DNA of 64,000 nt, from the NCBI GenBank assembly GCA_003666385.1, contig QPIN01000060.1, positions 1 to 64,000 of the forward strand. The letters are read 5' to 3'. Made by a program: the position numbers and the translations under genes. This stretch comes from Methylococcales symbiont of Hymedesmia sp. n. MRB-2018. Its GTDB lineage: Bacteria; Pseudomonadota; Gammaproteobacteria; Methylococcales; Methylomonadaceae. Below are positions 9,266-19,843 of the stretch, in pieces. The notes below the pieces were generated by a model, which saw only the letters and a list, made by a program, of their open reading frames with translations, did not search any database and had not been told where the DNA came from. Each line of letters opens with the position of its first letter. Positions within the stretch are counted from its first letter, which is position 1.

Positions 9266-9432
9266 AAGCTGTTCAAGATCGTCACCAACTGCTGCCAGTC
9301 GCATGAGGAGGAGCGCAGGAAGCGGAGTTTATATCATTTATTTTTGAATATGGTATTACACGAAGTAAATGAGGATTTTGAGTGCCAACTAGGCACAAAT
9401 GGCAGTGCTGGAGTAGATATTGAAAATTATTT

Positions 9433-9681
9433 TCAATCTTTTTTTCTAATGTAAAAAATTTGTTTTTCCTCATCTTTAAAAAATTCTATAATTTTATGTC
9501 CCACTTGATCTGTATAAACACCAATATCCAGATACGCAGCTGGGTCTGTAGCAATCACTTTAACCACCCCGCCGTCTTCAGTTTCCATTAAACCTTTTTT
9601 TAAGCGTAGCAACGGTAAAGGGCAAATTAGACCACTGGCATCAACTTCTATGTCAAACTCCACCATGTTTTGTTTTCTCAA
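9433..9681 (-). CDS. TusA/SirA-family sulfurtransferase
   Basis: DASGLICPLPLLRLKKGL motif. Confidence 0.88.
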   Translation of the reverse strand: MRKQNMVEFDIEVDASGLICPLPLLRLKKGLMETEDGGVVKVIATDPAAYLDIGVYTDQVGHKIIEFFKDEEKQIFYIRKKD

Positions 9682-9742
9682 TCTCTTTTAGAGTAGCTTA
9701 TAATATCACTCTCAACAGCATAGCGAGAATTAAACAATACAC

Positions 9743-11137
9743 ATGGATTATTTTCCTCTTTTCATCAAGCTAAAGAAACGTAACTGTCTGGTCGTTGGAG
9801 CGGGAGGGATAGCGGCACGCAAAATAGAATTATTGAGTCGGGCAGGAGCCATTGTTACTGTCATTGCTAAACAGGTAAGCCCAGCAGTCAAGGCAATGGA
9901 ACACACCCATCAACTGATTATAAAAGAAAAATCATTTGCTCAAACTGATGTCACTGGTTTCCAGCTGATTGTCTCTGCCACCAATGATAGTACCACCAAT
10001 AGTTTAGTATCAGCTTCAGCAACAAAGCTTAATATCCCCGTCAATGTTGTTGATAATCCCGACCTATGTAGTTTTATTTTTCCTGCTATTATTGATCGCT
10101 CCCCTATTATAGCTGCGGTTTCATCAGGCGGCTCCTCACCTGTTTTAGCTCGCCTGTTAAGAGCCAAAATTGAAAGCATTATCCCTCCTGCATTTGGTCA
10201 GCTTGCTAAACTGGCTGAAAAATTTCGACAAGCTGTTAAACAACATATTATTGAGCCTTCTCAACGCCGTATTTTCTGGGAACAAGTACTACAGGGAAGA
10301 ATTGCAGAACTTGTTTTCTCTGGAAAAATCTCAGAAGCCGAAAAACAACTTGAATTATTGTTGTCACAGACTGAACCTGTCGATAATAAAGGTGAAGTCT
10401 ACTTAGTTGGAGCAGGCCCTGGCGATCCTGATTTATTGACATTTCGAGCACTGCGACTTATGCAACAAGCCGATGTGGTTATCTATGATCGTTTAGTCTC
10501 ACCTGAAATACTGGATTTAACACGCAGGGATTCAGAAAAGATATATGTAGGAAAACAACGGAAAAATCATAGCTTACCTCAACATTCTATTAATCAATTA
10601 CTAGCCACTTTAGCAAAACAAGGAAAGCGCGTAGTCCGCTTAAAGGGCGGAGACCCTTTTATCTTTGGACGTGGTGGTGAAGAAATTGAAACCCTAGTAG
10701 AAGAAGGCGTTGCTTTTCAAATTGTCCCTGGTATTACCGCAGCTTCCGGCTGTGCTACCTACGCAGGTATTCCCCTAACCCACAGAGACCATGCCCAGTC
10801 TTGTACTTTTGTTACCGGACAGCGTAAAGATAATTCGATTAACCTCAATTGGTCACAGCTATCAGCAGCCAATCAAACGATTGTTTTTTATATGGGACTT
10901 TCTGTTCTGGACAAAATATGTCAATCCTTGATTCAACATGGCTGCCCTAAAAACCATCCTATTGCCATTATTCAACAGGGAACCACGCCTAATCAGCGTG
11001 TCATCACTGGCATACTCGAATCCTTTCCCAAGCAAGTCGCTGATGAGGGGATTAAAGCCCCTACTTTGATTATTGTTGGAACCGTTGTCTCATTACATAA
11101 TAAATTAGAATGGTTTAAAACAGAATCTTTTAATTAA
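9743..11137 (+). CDS. cysG: Siroheme synthase (uroporphyrinogen-III C-methyltransferase / precorrin-2 dehydrogenase)
   Basis: N-terminal NAD-binding CysG domain plus VYLVGAGPGDPDLLTFRALRLMQQADVVIYDRLVS. Confidence 0.96.
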   Translation: MDYFPLFIKLKKRNCLVVGAGGIAARKIELLSRAGAIVTVIAKQVSPAVKAMEHTHQLIIKEKSFAQTDVTGFQLIVSATNDSTTNSLVSASATKLNIPVNVVDNPDLCSFIFPAIIDRSPIIAAVSSGGSSPVLARLLRAKIESIIPPAFGQLAKLAEKFRQAVKQHIIEPSQRRIFWEQVLQGRIAELVFSGKISEAEKQLELLLSQTEPVDNKGEVYLVGAGPGDPDLLTFRALRLMQQADVVIYDRLVSPEILDLTRRDSEKIYVGKQRKNHSLPQHSINQLLATLAKQGKRVVRLKGGDPFIFGRGGEEIETLVEEGVAFQIVPGITAASGCATYAGIPLTHRDHAQSCTFVTGQRKDNSINLNWSQLSAANQTIVFYMGLSVLDKICQSLIQHGCPKNHPIAIIQQGTTPNQRVITGILESFPKQVADEGIKAPTLIIVGTVVSLHNKLEWFKTESFN

Positions 11138-11505
11138 TCACTCCCTCTATTCAACATGAACCCAAAAAAGCCTGTTGGCATATCCTCCTGCTACGACCCT
11201 TTTTATACTATTTTCAAGAACAAATGGTATTACATTGCCTTTTACCTCAAATAACAAAAAATTTTAGTACGCTGAGTAGTTGCAAATTTTATAGCTTTAC
11301 TTGCAATGGTTGTTTGCAAAAATGGGGCAATTAATTCAGTTAATATTCATATAAAACAAGGACTGTATACTAATTATTGTTTTAAATAAGCATTGAATTT
11401 ATGATCCAAATAGACTATTATTTTATGGCTTTATAAATTACTTATGCTGACTATTATTTTTAACAATGTGGTCAGTTATTTTTTAATCAAAATGAGAGAC
11501 ATAAA

Positions 11506-11838
11506 ATGAAAAAATCATTAGTTACAATCGCTGGCGTTGCTTTAATCGCATTAAGTAGTCAAGCTTTTGCTGACGACTTAGCAGTAGGTAAAAAAATATA
11601 TGACCGTGCATTTGGTCGTGGCTGTGGTGCTTGTCACGATATCGCCTCTAACCCTCAATTAGCCAGCTTAATCAAAGCTGGTGAATTAGACTTGGCTACT
11701 TTCTCAGCGACCATCAAAAATGGCAAAAATGGTATGCCTAAAGCTGTAGCTGCAATTATGGCTGTTGGTCCTGTAAAAAAAGCTGGCATGTCTGAAGATG
11801 AAGCTATTGCTGCTGTCTATAAATTCTTGAGCAAATAA
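11506..11838 (+). CDS. Small periplasmic c-type cytochrome
   Basis: Signal peptide and a single CGACH heme motif. Confidence 0.85.
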   Translation: MKKSLVTIAGVALIALSSQAFADDLAVGKKIYDRAFGRGCGACHDIASNPQLASLIKAGELDLATFSATIKNGKNGMPKAVAAIMAVGPVKKAGMSEDEAIAAVYKFLSK

Positions 11839-12013
11839 TATTACTTAATAAGCAAGCACCCAAAAATAATTAATTTAACATTTTTACCTGTCTTTTTGCC
11901 ATATTCTGCATTGCATAAATTGTTGCTTGGCTTGCTGTGCGCTAATTTATCCGCCTTGAATATGAAAAAAATCTCGGGTAAAAATGCGTTAATTAATTAT
12001 ACCTAGGCACTGA

Positions 12014-12050
12014 TACACAAAAAGCCGCTCTTGTAGCGGCTTTTTGTGTA
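12014..12050. terminator. Bidirectional intrinsic terminator
   Basis: TACACAAAAAGCCGCTCTTGTAGCGGCTTTTTGTGTA perfect hairpin between convergent genes. Confidence 0.85.
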
Positions 12051-12085
12051 TAAAGTAATTCAAAGTTCGGAAAATAAATCCTTGA

Positions 12086-12700
12086 TTATTTTCTTCTTTT
12101 CTCCAGCTTGACTTTCGATAGTTGCTGACTCAAACGAAAACTATTCTTAATCCATATCCCACCTATTGCGGCAATAATTAAACCACACGAAGTCAAAGTA
12201 AGATAGATCAGATCTTTTAACTGAGAAACTTCTTTAAGAACCCTGTCACTCAGTTGTTTTTTCCCTTCTCTGCGAACAGAAGCAGGAGAATAAGACTGCA
12301 ATACTTTTATATCATTCTTTAAATCTTGAATAGCACCCAACGAAGTATTTACATGCCCCATTTGAATACTTTCTTCCAGAATTCTCATTTTACTTTCAAT
12401 CGAACCACTAACCAGACCAACAAACTGCCCCTTTAAAAGGTTTAGCTCATCCGTTAATACAGGGTTATTGATAGTATAGACAGCTGACTTAGGGTTTTGG
12501 CTTGCTTTATAGTTTTCCAACATGTCATTTTTGGGCAAGATTAAAAACCCCAACAGCAAAATAACAAGCATCAGCGAACATACCACTAACAATAATATCT
12601 TATTAGCCTTCACCAGACCTTGATGTTGTGGCAGATTCTGCCGAATTACAATATTGTGTTTTGCCACAACATCAACCAATCCTGATTTCAGATCACGCAT
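12086..12700 (-). CDS. Hypothetical membrane protein with two predicted TM segments
   Basis: Intact ORF with hydrophobic stretches ILLLVVCSLMLVILLLGFLIL and LIYLTLTSCGLIIAAIGGIWI. Confidence 0.6.
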   Translation of the reverse strand: MRDLKSGLVDVVAKHNIVIRQNLPQHQGLVKANKILLLVVCSLMLVILLLGFLILPKNDMLENYKASQNPKSAVYTINNPVLTDELNLLKGQFVGLVSGSIESKMRILEESIQMGHVNTSLGAIQDLKNDIKVLQSYSPASVRREGKKQLSDRVLKEVSQLKDLIYLTLTSCGLIIAAIGGIWIKNSFRLSQQLSKVKLEKRRK

Positions 12701-12825
12701 ATTACACTCATTATTGTTATTATTTTTCCTCTATACAGGAGTTTGTAATAGACATACGACCCCACAGTATACAAGCTTAAGAAAAGTCTGCGCGACTAAT
12801 TTATTGTTTATTTTCTTAACACTAT

Positions 12826-12966
12826 GAGAACTCAGCATAACTCTGGACGGATAAAAAAAGTGATAGATTTTTTCAGGTTTTAGTCAAAATATAAGTGTAA
12901 TAGTGAGCTATTGCTCGTTATTTTGGCTGACCTTTTTTATCCGTTCATGAGTTATGCTGAGTTCTC
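12826..12966. repeat. Family B palindromic / MITE-like element
   Basis: ~35 bp near-perfect terminal inverted repeat GAGAACTCAGCATAACTC..ACGGATAAAAAA. Confidence 0.8.
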
Positions 12967-12973
12967 ACTACAG

Positions 12974-14188
12974 TTAAAACCTTTTATTCTTAGCTGCAAT
13001 TCTCAAACGTAAAGCATTCAGCTTTATAAATCCTGTCGCATCTTTTTGATTATATGCGCCATCATCATCTTCAAAAGTGGCAATACTCTCATCAAATAAG
13101 CTATCCGCTTCTGACGCTCTTCCAGTCACTATCACGTTACCTTTGTAGAGCTTAATTTTTACTTTGCCATTAACAGTCAATTGAGATTCATCAATCATAC
13201 CTTGCAAAAGTGTTCTTTCTGGACTCCACCAGTAACCGTTATAGATTAACGAGGCATAACGAGGCATCAGCTCATCTTTTAAATGTGCGACTTCTCTATC
13301 TAAGGTTAAAGATTCAATAGCTCGATGCGCTTTTAGCATAATAGTACCTGCTGGGGTTTCGTAACAACCTCTCGATTTCATACCGACATAACGGTTTTCA
13401 ACAATATCCAGTCGCCCCACGCCATTATTGCCACCGATCTTATTTAATTTTTCCATCACTTCAGCAGGACTATGAGCGTTACCGTCAATAGCGACAATAT
13501 CCCCTTTTTTATAACTCAATTCTATATATCTTGGCTGTTCAGGTGCATTTTCAGATGACACACTCCAGCGCCACATATCCTCCTCAGGCTCAGACCAGGG
13601 GTCTTCCAAAATTCCACCTTCGTATGAAATATGTAATAAATTAGCATCCATAGAATAAGGTGATACCTTTCCCTTTCTCATTTCAACTGGAATACCATGT
13701 TTTTCGGCATACGCCAGTAAAGATTGACGTGAATTAAGATCCCATTCTCTCCACGGTGCAATAATTTGAATATCAGGACGTAAGGCATAAGCACCCAATT
13801 CAAACCGCACCTGATCATTTCCTTTGCCAGTAGCGCCATGAGCAATAGCTTGTGCACCTGTTGCATTAGCTATTTCTATCAATCGCTTAGCAATCAAAGG
13901 TCTTGCTATAGATGTACCTAGTAAATATTCACCCTCATAAATAGTGTTAGCGCGAAACATGGGAAAAACATAATCTTTAGCAAATTCTTCCCGTAGGTCT
14001 TCAATATAAATTTCTTTTATACCTATTGCTGCCGCTTTTGCTCTAGCTGGCTCTACCTCTTCTCCCTGACCAATATCAGCGGTAAAAGTAACCACCTCAC
14101 AAGAATAAACATCTTGCAACCACTTTAAAATAACAGAAGTATCTAAACCGCCCGAATAGGCCAACACAACTTTATTAATATCCGACAT
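12974..14188 (-). CDS. argG: Argininosuccinate synthase
   Basis: [24 protein letters not shown]..; full-length. Confidence 0.97.
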   Translation of the reverse strand: MSDINKVVLAYSGGLDTSVILKWLQDVYSCEVVTFTADIGQGEEVEPARAKAAAIGIKEIYIEDLREEFAKDYVFPMFRANTIYEGEYLLGTSIARPLIAKRLIEIANATGAQAIAHGATGKGNDQVRFELGAYALRPDIQIIAPWREWDLNSRQSLLAYAEKHGIPVEMRKGKVSPYSMDANLLHISYEGGILEDPWSEPEEDMWRWSVSSENAPEQPRYIELSYKKGDIVAIDGNAHSPAEVMEKLNKIGGNNGVGRLDIVENRYVGMKSRGCYETPAGTIMLKAHRAIESLTLDREVAHLKDELMPRYASLIYNGYWWSPERTLLQGMIDESQLTVNGKVKIKLYKGNVIVTGRASEADSLFDESIATFEDDDGAYNQKDATGFIKLNALRLRIAAKNKRF

Positions 14189-14364
14189 AACGCCATCACT
14201 TAGATTCAAAAAAACCGTGCATTATAACTCAATTATGCGTAAATTTAATAAATTTGAACACTTTGCTTAATAGCAATCAGCTAGCTAGTTCCAGTGGAAT
14301 AAAAACGGACAAAGATTGTTTGAAAAAAATTATAAAAATGGTGAACTGCTCGACAAATAAATCA

Positions 14365-14430
14365 AGGGTCTATGCCATTTGATATGGGTACTCAAATTTC
14401 AGTCTTCCACTATTTGGCAGAGATCCATTA
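14365..14430. repeat. Interspersed repeat family D, copy 1
   Basis: GGGTCTATGCCATTTGATATGGGTACTCAAATTTCAGTCTTCCACTATTTGGCAGAGATCCAT, matches 33580-33643. Confidence 0.8.
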
Positions 14431-14535
14431 TTTTGTATGGAGGCGACAGATATTTACCACTTGTTATTGGCTACGCAGTAATGGGGACATAATGATTATC
14501 CATCACATTAAAATGGACAATATCAGAACCGTCTG

Positions 14536-14970
14536 CTAATAAACACCAGCACCCACAAAAACAACCTCTGAAACACGCTTAATATAACTTAATTTAGGCA
14601 TATCTTTACCCGTAGCAGGGTCGGTAAAGTGATATTCTATCCAACCTTGTCCGTATTGATTGATAATATCCAACATACGCTGAATATATTTTTCCTCTAA
14701 TACAGTATGCTGACCAATAATATCTTTTTGGTAGGAGTGTGCCAAAACAGTGCCATCTGTACTCAAAGCAAAAACATAGCTATTCGGGGTAACAAATTGG
14801 GCTTTATTGATGGTGTCAAAAAGTGATAATTGATCATGATGTTTGGCAAAAGAAGTCGCTTCTAGTACCAATTTTTTGGCAACTTGCCAATTATGTTTAT
14901 CGTTTTTACTCTCAGCATGAGCTGTCATACTACTCAATAAAAACAAACTTATTACCAATATTTTAATCAT
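14536..14970 (-). CDS. Secreted single Cache-domain protein
   Basis: Signal peptide; YVFALSTDGTVLAHSYQKDIIGQ...YHFTDPATGKDMPKLSYIKRV. Confidence 0.7.
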   Translation of the reverse strand: MIKILVISLFLLSSMTAHAESKNDKHNWQVAKKLVLEATSFAKHHDQLSLFDTINKAQFVTPNSYVFALSTDGTVLAHSYQKDIIGQHTVLEEKYIQRMLDIINQYGQGWIEYHFTDPATGKDMPKLSYIKRVSEVVFVGAGVY

Positions 14971-15036
14971 ATTTTTCTCCTGTTAAGATAAGATTTTTGC
15001 CCGTCATTTCTTGTGGAACTTCTAAATCCATTAAAG

Positions 15037-15354
15037 TTAAGGGACGTTTAACTTTAAGGCAAGGGTAAATATTTTGCCACCATTCATCTCATTCAATTGA
15101 TTTTTATTTGAAGCAATTAAACAAATTTTATCTGCACGACTTAGTTGCTTAATTTCATATTCTCGTTTACTGGCCGATGATCTGTCATGGTCTAACTCCA
15201 AGTAAACTAGCTTCTTGGGTTTTTTAGCTCTAAAGTATTTAGCTCCTTGTTGTGATCTATGTTGTTGAAAACGTTTTTCCATATCTGTTGTGATCCCAGT
15301 ATAGAGCGATTCATCAGTACATTGAATAATATAAAGCAACCAAATTTTTACCAT
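15037..15354 (-). CDS. GIY-YIG nuclease family protein
   Basis: WLLYIIQCTDESLYTGITTDMEKRFQQH. Confidence 0.9.
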   Translation of the reverse strand: MVKIWLLYIIQCTDESLYTGITTDMEKRFQQHRSQQGAKYFRAKKPKKLVYLELDHDRSSASKREYEIKQLSRADKICLIASNKNQLNEMNGGKIFTLALKLNVP

Positions 15355-15366
15355 TTTAGCAAAAAA

Positions 15367-18165
15367 TCAATCGATCTTATCGGGTTTACCAATATGATAG
15401 CCTTGGGCATAATCAATACCAAATTCTCTGAGCACTTGTAAAATGGTTTCATTCTCAACAAACTCTGCTACCGTTTTTTTACCGAGTGCTTGAGACACTT
15501 CCGTTAATGCTTTGACAAAGACTTTATCTTCAAAACTTTTAGCTATATTTTTTATAAAAGAACCATCTATTTTTACGTAATCAACAGGCAAATGTTTTAG
15601 GTAGTAAAAAGAAGAAAAACCCACACCAAAATCATCCAGAGCCAGTGCACAGCCTAAACCCTTTATTTGTTCGATTAAATCTTGTGCTGCTGAAAAATTG
15701 GATACCGCTGCTGTCTCTGTAATTTCAAAAATAATCTGTTCAGGTTCCACTTCTGGGACATTAAGTAACTTTGCTATATCGTCAAAGATACCCGTATCAT
15801 TGAATGATTGTCCAGATAAATTGACAGCCAGCTTAATATTTTTCCCTTGTTTTTTAAACTTAATATGTTGCTCAATGGCTTTTTTAAGTACCCTTCTATC
15901 AATCTGTCCTATCAACCCTAAGTCTTCGGCAACAGCAATAAAATCGCCAGGCATTAAAATGTTCCCCTCTTTACTTTTAATTCGAGTTAAACATTCATAA
16001 TGACTAATTTGTGCTGTTTTTAGATCTAAAATAGGTTGATAAAGCAACATAAATCGATCATTGGATAATGCCTCTTCTATAATATCTTTCCAATGCAATT
16101 TATTAGTTAATTCTGATTGATAATCGTTTTCCAAAGAAAATAAGTGGTATTGCCCTCGTCCTGTTTTCTTAGCCTGGTACATGGCTAAATCAGCATTAGA
16201 CAATAGCTCATGCATATCTTTCCCATGTTGAGGGTATAGCGCTATACCAATACTACAACTTGTTTTATATATTTTTTCATCAACCTTAAACTCTAGCGTC
16301 ATTAACTTTTTGTTAATTTTATCAGCAACTTGTATTATCCCTTTCTCATCAGTATTGGGCATAATAAGGGTAAATTCATCACCACCTATTCTACTTAATA
16401 TATCTGCTTCCCTAACCACACTATTGAGGTTTTTAGCCACTAGGCTTAATAATCTATCCCCAGCTTGGTGCCCACTATTGTCATTTACAATTTTAAATTG
16501 ATCTAGATCCAGATAAAATAAAGCGAGTGGCGTGTTATAACGCTTAGCAATTGACAACTCTCTATTAAACGCCTGCTGAAAGTTATGCCTGTTACCCAGC
16601 TTTGTCAATTGATCCTTTGTTGCCATTTTAAACATTTCTATTTCTGCTTGCTTTCGCTCACTAATATCGACACCCAAAGTCAAGATAATGGGTTCTTGCG
16701 AGCTGTTAGTAGATTTAATGCACGAATGTATCCAGGAAATATAGCGTTTTTTCTTAGGATTAAGCAATATAACGCCATCAATTTTCAAATATTCTTTTTT
16801 TTCTCCACAACGTATTTTTTTTAACTGTTTTATATGTTCCACTTCTATATCAGCAATAAAAGTGTCAAACATACTCCCCACGATTAAACTTTCATCGCGT
16901 GAAAACTCATCAATTCCCGCTGGATTAATGGATAAAATCCTGCCACTTGTATCTTGTGTGAGTACCAAAATGGGTGCCACATCAATTAACTGTTGAATGA
17001 AATCTCTTTCAGCGGTTAGTTCATCTCCTTGTTCAATTAGTTTTTGAATACTACTTTTAATTTCCCTTCCCAAACCTTCGAGTTGATCTGTTAATATCAT
17101 CGCTGTGTGATTTAATACATCCAGTTCATCATGTCCGCTTGTTAAACGAGGTTTGTCTTTAAATGCTTGCTGCCTAAACTCTTTATACCTTTGCTGAGCT
17201 AGTAATGGTAATGAATGAGATAATTGAGCCACTCTGCTTAGTGAAAAAACCACAATGACCAACAAAAATATTAGCGATAAAATTAAACCGAAAATACCAT
17301 AAATCCATATCATTTGTATCCGCTTATTTATGGCGTACAACTCATCACTAATCTCATCCATCACTAAGAAAAAAGACTGCCCAGTTTGTTCTTTACCTGC
17401 ATTGATTGGAAAAACACTCATTTCAAAAGTTTCCCCCTTGTCAGTAATGTTTATTAATTGATCAACAAGTTGTTCAAATGTATAGCGCTGCATTGCTTGA
17501 TTAATAATCTCATGATTACGTTTAGCATGAGTCAATACTGATATTTTATAAGGCCATCGATCAATAGAAGAGTCCTCAGACTTGACTAAAATACCTAAAT
17601 CCGAATCCGTTGCTCGTTGATATTCAATGATAGTATCTGCAAAAGAACGACTCACTCCAAGCGAACCAATTAACTCAGTATTTGCTATGAGAGGAATTAA
17701 TACAAATTGAAAACACGATCCTGGACAAAGAATTTGATGATTCGGTAATTCATCTCGTAGCACTTGTGTTACCTGAGCAGAGTCTGGTTTTAATAAACTG
17801 CCCCATTGGTTTAAAAGCACGCCTTTTTGATTATAAAATACAACACTTTCAAATCCCCAGATAAACTGCCATTGTTGCCAGTTTTTATTTAATGTGGCTA
17901 TGATTTGTGTAGGTGCTTCCTCTTTACTGCTTTCAATAACAGAAAATAGTTCAGCAAACTGCTCTAACATTAAAAAAGAGTCCTTTGTTAAAGCATGGGC
18001 AATATTCTTATAACGACTTTGAATGTTTTGTCTGTTTTGAACCAGATCATCTCTGGCATCAAGATAAACAAGATAAGAAAAAACACTGTGTAGCAGTAAA
18101 AAAATACCACCTACCAAAAGGGCTATCTTCCATTTTAAACTGAAAAAAAAACCATTTTTATCCAT
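15367..18165 (-). CDS. Membrane-anchored PAS-GGDEF-EAL protein (diguanylate cyclase/phosphodiesterase)
   Basis: GGDEF motif RIGGDEFTLIMP; EAL domain with YQPILDLKTAQISHYECLTR; PAS; sensory periplasmic loop. Confidence 0.93.
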   Translation of the reverse strand: MDKNGFFFSLKWKIALLVGGIFLLLHSVFSYLVYLDARDDLVQNRQNIQSRYKNIAHALTKDSFLMLEQFAELFSVIESSKEEAPTQIIATLNKNWQQWQFIWGFESVVFYNQKGVLLNQWGSLLKPDSAQVTQVLRDELPNHQILCPGSCFQFVLIPLIANTELIGSLGVSRSFADTIIEYQRATDSDLGILVKSEDSSIDRWPYKISVLTHAKRNHEIINQAMQRYTFEQLVDQLINITDKGETFEMSVFPINAGKEQTGQSFFLVMDEISDELYAINKRIQMIWIYGIFGLILSLIFLLVIVVFSLSRVAQLSHSLPLLAQQRYKEFRQQAFKDKPRLTSGHDELDVLNHTAMILTDQLEGLGREIKSSIQKLIEQGDELTAERDFIQQLIDVAPILVLTQDTSGRILSINPAGIDEFSRDESLIVGSMFDTFIADIEVEHIKQLKKIRCGEKKEYLKIDGVILLNPKKKRYISWIHSCIKSTNSSQEPIILTLGVDISERKQAEIEMFKMATKDQLTKLGNRHNFQQAFNRELSIAKRYNTPLALFYLDLDQFKIVNDNSGHQAGDRLLSLVAKNLNSVVREADILSRIGGDEFTLIMPNTDEKGIIQVADKINKKLMTLEFKVDEKIYKTSCSIGIALYPQHGKDMHELLSNADLAMYQAKKTGRGQYHLFSLENDYQSELTNKLHWKDIIEEALSNDRFMLLYQPILDLKTAQISHYECLTRIKSKEGNILMPGDFIAVAEDLGLIGQIDRRVLKKAIEQHIKFKKQGKNIKLAVNLSGQSFNDTGIFDDIAKLLNVPEVEPEQIIFEITETAAVSNFSAAQDLIEQIKGLGCALALDDFGVGFSSFYYLKHLPVDYVKIDGSFIKNIAKSFEDKVFVKALTEVSQALGKKTVAEFVENETILQVLREFGIDYAQGYHIGKPDKID

Positions 18166-18171
18166 TGTAAA

Positions 18172-19368
18172 TTAAAACCTGTAAGAAACCTGCAAGGCAT
18201 ACAAATTCCAATTTTCTCGAGTTTTTGAACGATCTTGATTATCCGCTTGAGCCAGCCATGCTGTACCATGAATACGATGATATTCCGTTCTCATCATCAA
18301 CGATGAAGTAATATCCCAGCGTAAGCCCAGCATCCAGTCTTTAGAATAAGCAATATGCTTAGGCAGGCCAAAAGCGACAGCATAATTTCCACTTCTATCA
18401 TCTATTGTCAATGATAGTGTTTCATAACGAACGATACCTTGTAATTGGGAAATAAAGCGATAGCTTCCCTGAATAAACCAGCTTTCAGTAATTGAACGAT
18501 TATCAGGAATAGCATCATAATTTTTAGAATGATTCCATCTATATAAATACTCAGCAGCCAACCCCAGTTTCTCACCATTGTATTGTGCAGAAAATAATAA
18601 AGGTCGAATGGTGGTATATCCAGAAGAAAATACTTCATTGTCAGCAGAATGATATTTAAGTTTCAAATCCAAATAACTCACAGCAAAAACGTATTCGCCT
18701 CCATTTAAATCATACATAATTTGTGTAGCAATGGCTGGATTAGCTTTAAATTCTCCTTTCGCATCAGGAGATAGAATAGTAGCCATTATTTCTTCATTAT
18801 TCCCTAGCGCTAATCCATAATTAAATTTAAAAGAAAAATCTCCCCAATCTGTACGATGTTGAACATACAGTGATCCACCGTCAGCAGATGTGAATAAAGA
18901 ACGTGACCTGTCAAAATAAACCCCCTGCGGTAATAGGATAGTAGGGTTTGTAAATGCCACATCTCTGGTTTCATTATACAAACCAAAAGGAATTTTTATT
19001 CTGCCACCTCGTATTCCAATATGACCATTCTGATAATTAAATAGATTCAAGTCTGCCAAACCATAATCCAGTCTGACACTTCCTTTATCTACATACCCTG
19101 CTCGCCTGTATAAACCTTGGGCTGAAAATGTTAATCGATCAAAAGCTTGGTAAGAAATATTTAAACCAATTTCTGTTCGCCCTGGGCTAATGCCGTCATC
19201 ACTCAATCCATTAACATTATTATCAGATGAGTGAAAAAAATCTTGTGTTAAAAAACCATGAATTTGTATTTCTTCAGGCAATAACTCCGCTTGCCCATTA
19301 ATAGAAATGAGCAAAGCACAAAACAACAGTCCCCATCTACTCATATTCAAATAACCGTATATTTTCAT
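18172..19368 (-). CDS. Outer-membrane porin-like beta-barrel protein
   Basis: Signal peptide, repeated aromatic strand-like segments, terminal F (LQVSYRF). Confidence 0.65.
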   Translation of the reverse strand: MKIYGYLNMSRWGLLFCALLISINGQAELLPEEIQIHGFLTQDFFHSSDNNVNGLSDDGISPGRTEIGLNISYQAFDRLTFSAQGLYRRAGYVDKGSVRLDYGLADLNLFNYQNGHIGIRGGRIKIPFGLYNETRDVAFTNPTILLPQGVYFDRSRSLFTSADGGSLYVQHRTDWGDFSFKFNYGLALGNNEEIMATILSPDAKGEFKANPAIATQIMYDLNGGEYVFAVSYLDLKLKYHSADNEVFSSGYTTIRPLLFSAQYNGEKLGLAAEYLYRWNHSKNYDAIPDNRSITESWFIQGSYRFISQLQGIVRYETLSLTIDDRSGNYAVAFGLPKHIAYSKDWMLGLRWDITSSLMMRTEYHRIHGTAWLAQADNQDRSKTRENWNLYALQVSYRF

Positions 19369-19795
19369 AGCCTGATCCCTTTGTTAGATAGCCAATTGCA
19401 TTCTTTGTATTTGCTATTTTTTCTAACATTTCTTCTTCTGTTTCTACCAGATCAGGTGCTTGACCTGTACCTGAAAAAACCATTCGATCCCACACACGCC
19501 TTAACTGATGAGGGAACATATTAAGTTTATTTTTAGTAAATTGTTTATGCAGTGGATGATCATCCTTGAAAATGAACACTCTTGTTTTTTCGCCATTAGA
19601 CCAATAATTTAGTTGCTGTGCGAAAATGGCGCGTGTTTTATTTAAGGAATTTCTTTGTATAGGAACAGAAGTATTAACAATTATATCGATTGAAAAAGCG
19701 ACAGGCACCAAGACAGCATAAAGCAAAAAACCAAGTAAAAGTTTTTTTGAAAAAGCAACGATAAAAAATTTAGGCAGTAAGGTCAATAAAGTCAA
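19337..19795 (-). CDS. Phosphate ABC transporter substrate-binding (PstS-like) family protein
   Basis: FSKKLLLGF..; QLNYWSNGEKTRVFIFKDDHPLHKQFTKNKLNMFPHQLRRVWDRMVFSGTGQAP..NAIGYL resembles short PstS-like proteins. Confidence 0.6.
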   Translation of the reverse strand: MTLLTLLPKFFIVAFSKKLLLGFLLYAVLVPVAFSIDIIVNTSVPIQRNSLNKTRAIFAQQLNYWSNGEKTRVFIFKDDHPLHKQFTKNKLNMFPHQLRRVWDRMVFSGTGQAPDLVETEEEMLEKIANTKNAIGYLTKGSGYENIRLFEYE

Positions 19796-19843
19796 TTTTC
19801 AGTTTCAAATACGTTGTTTCAAGATCAGTCTATATGCAGGTTA

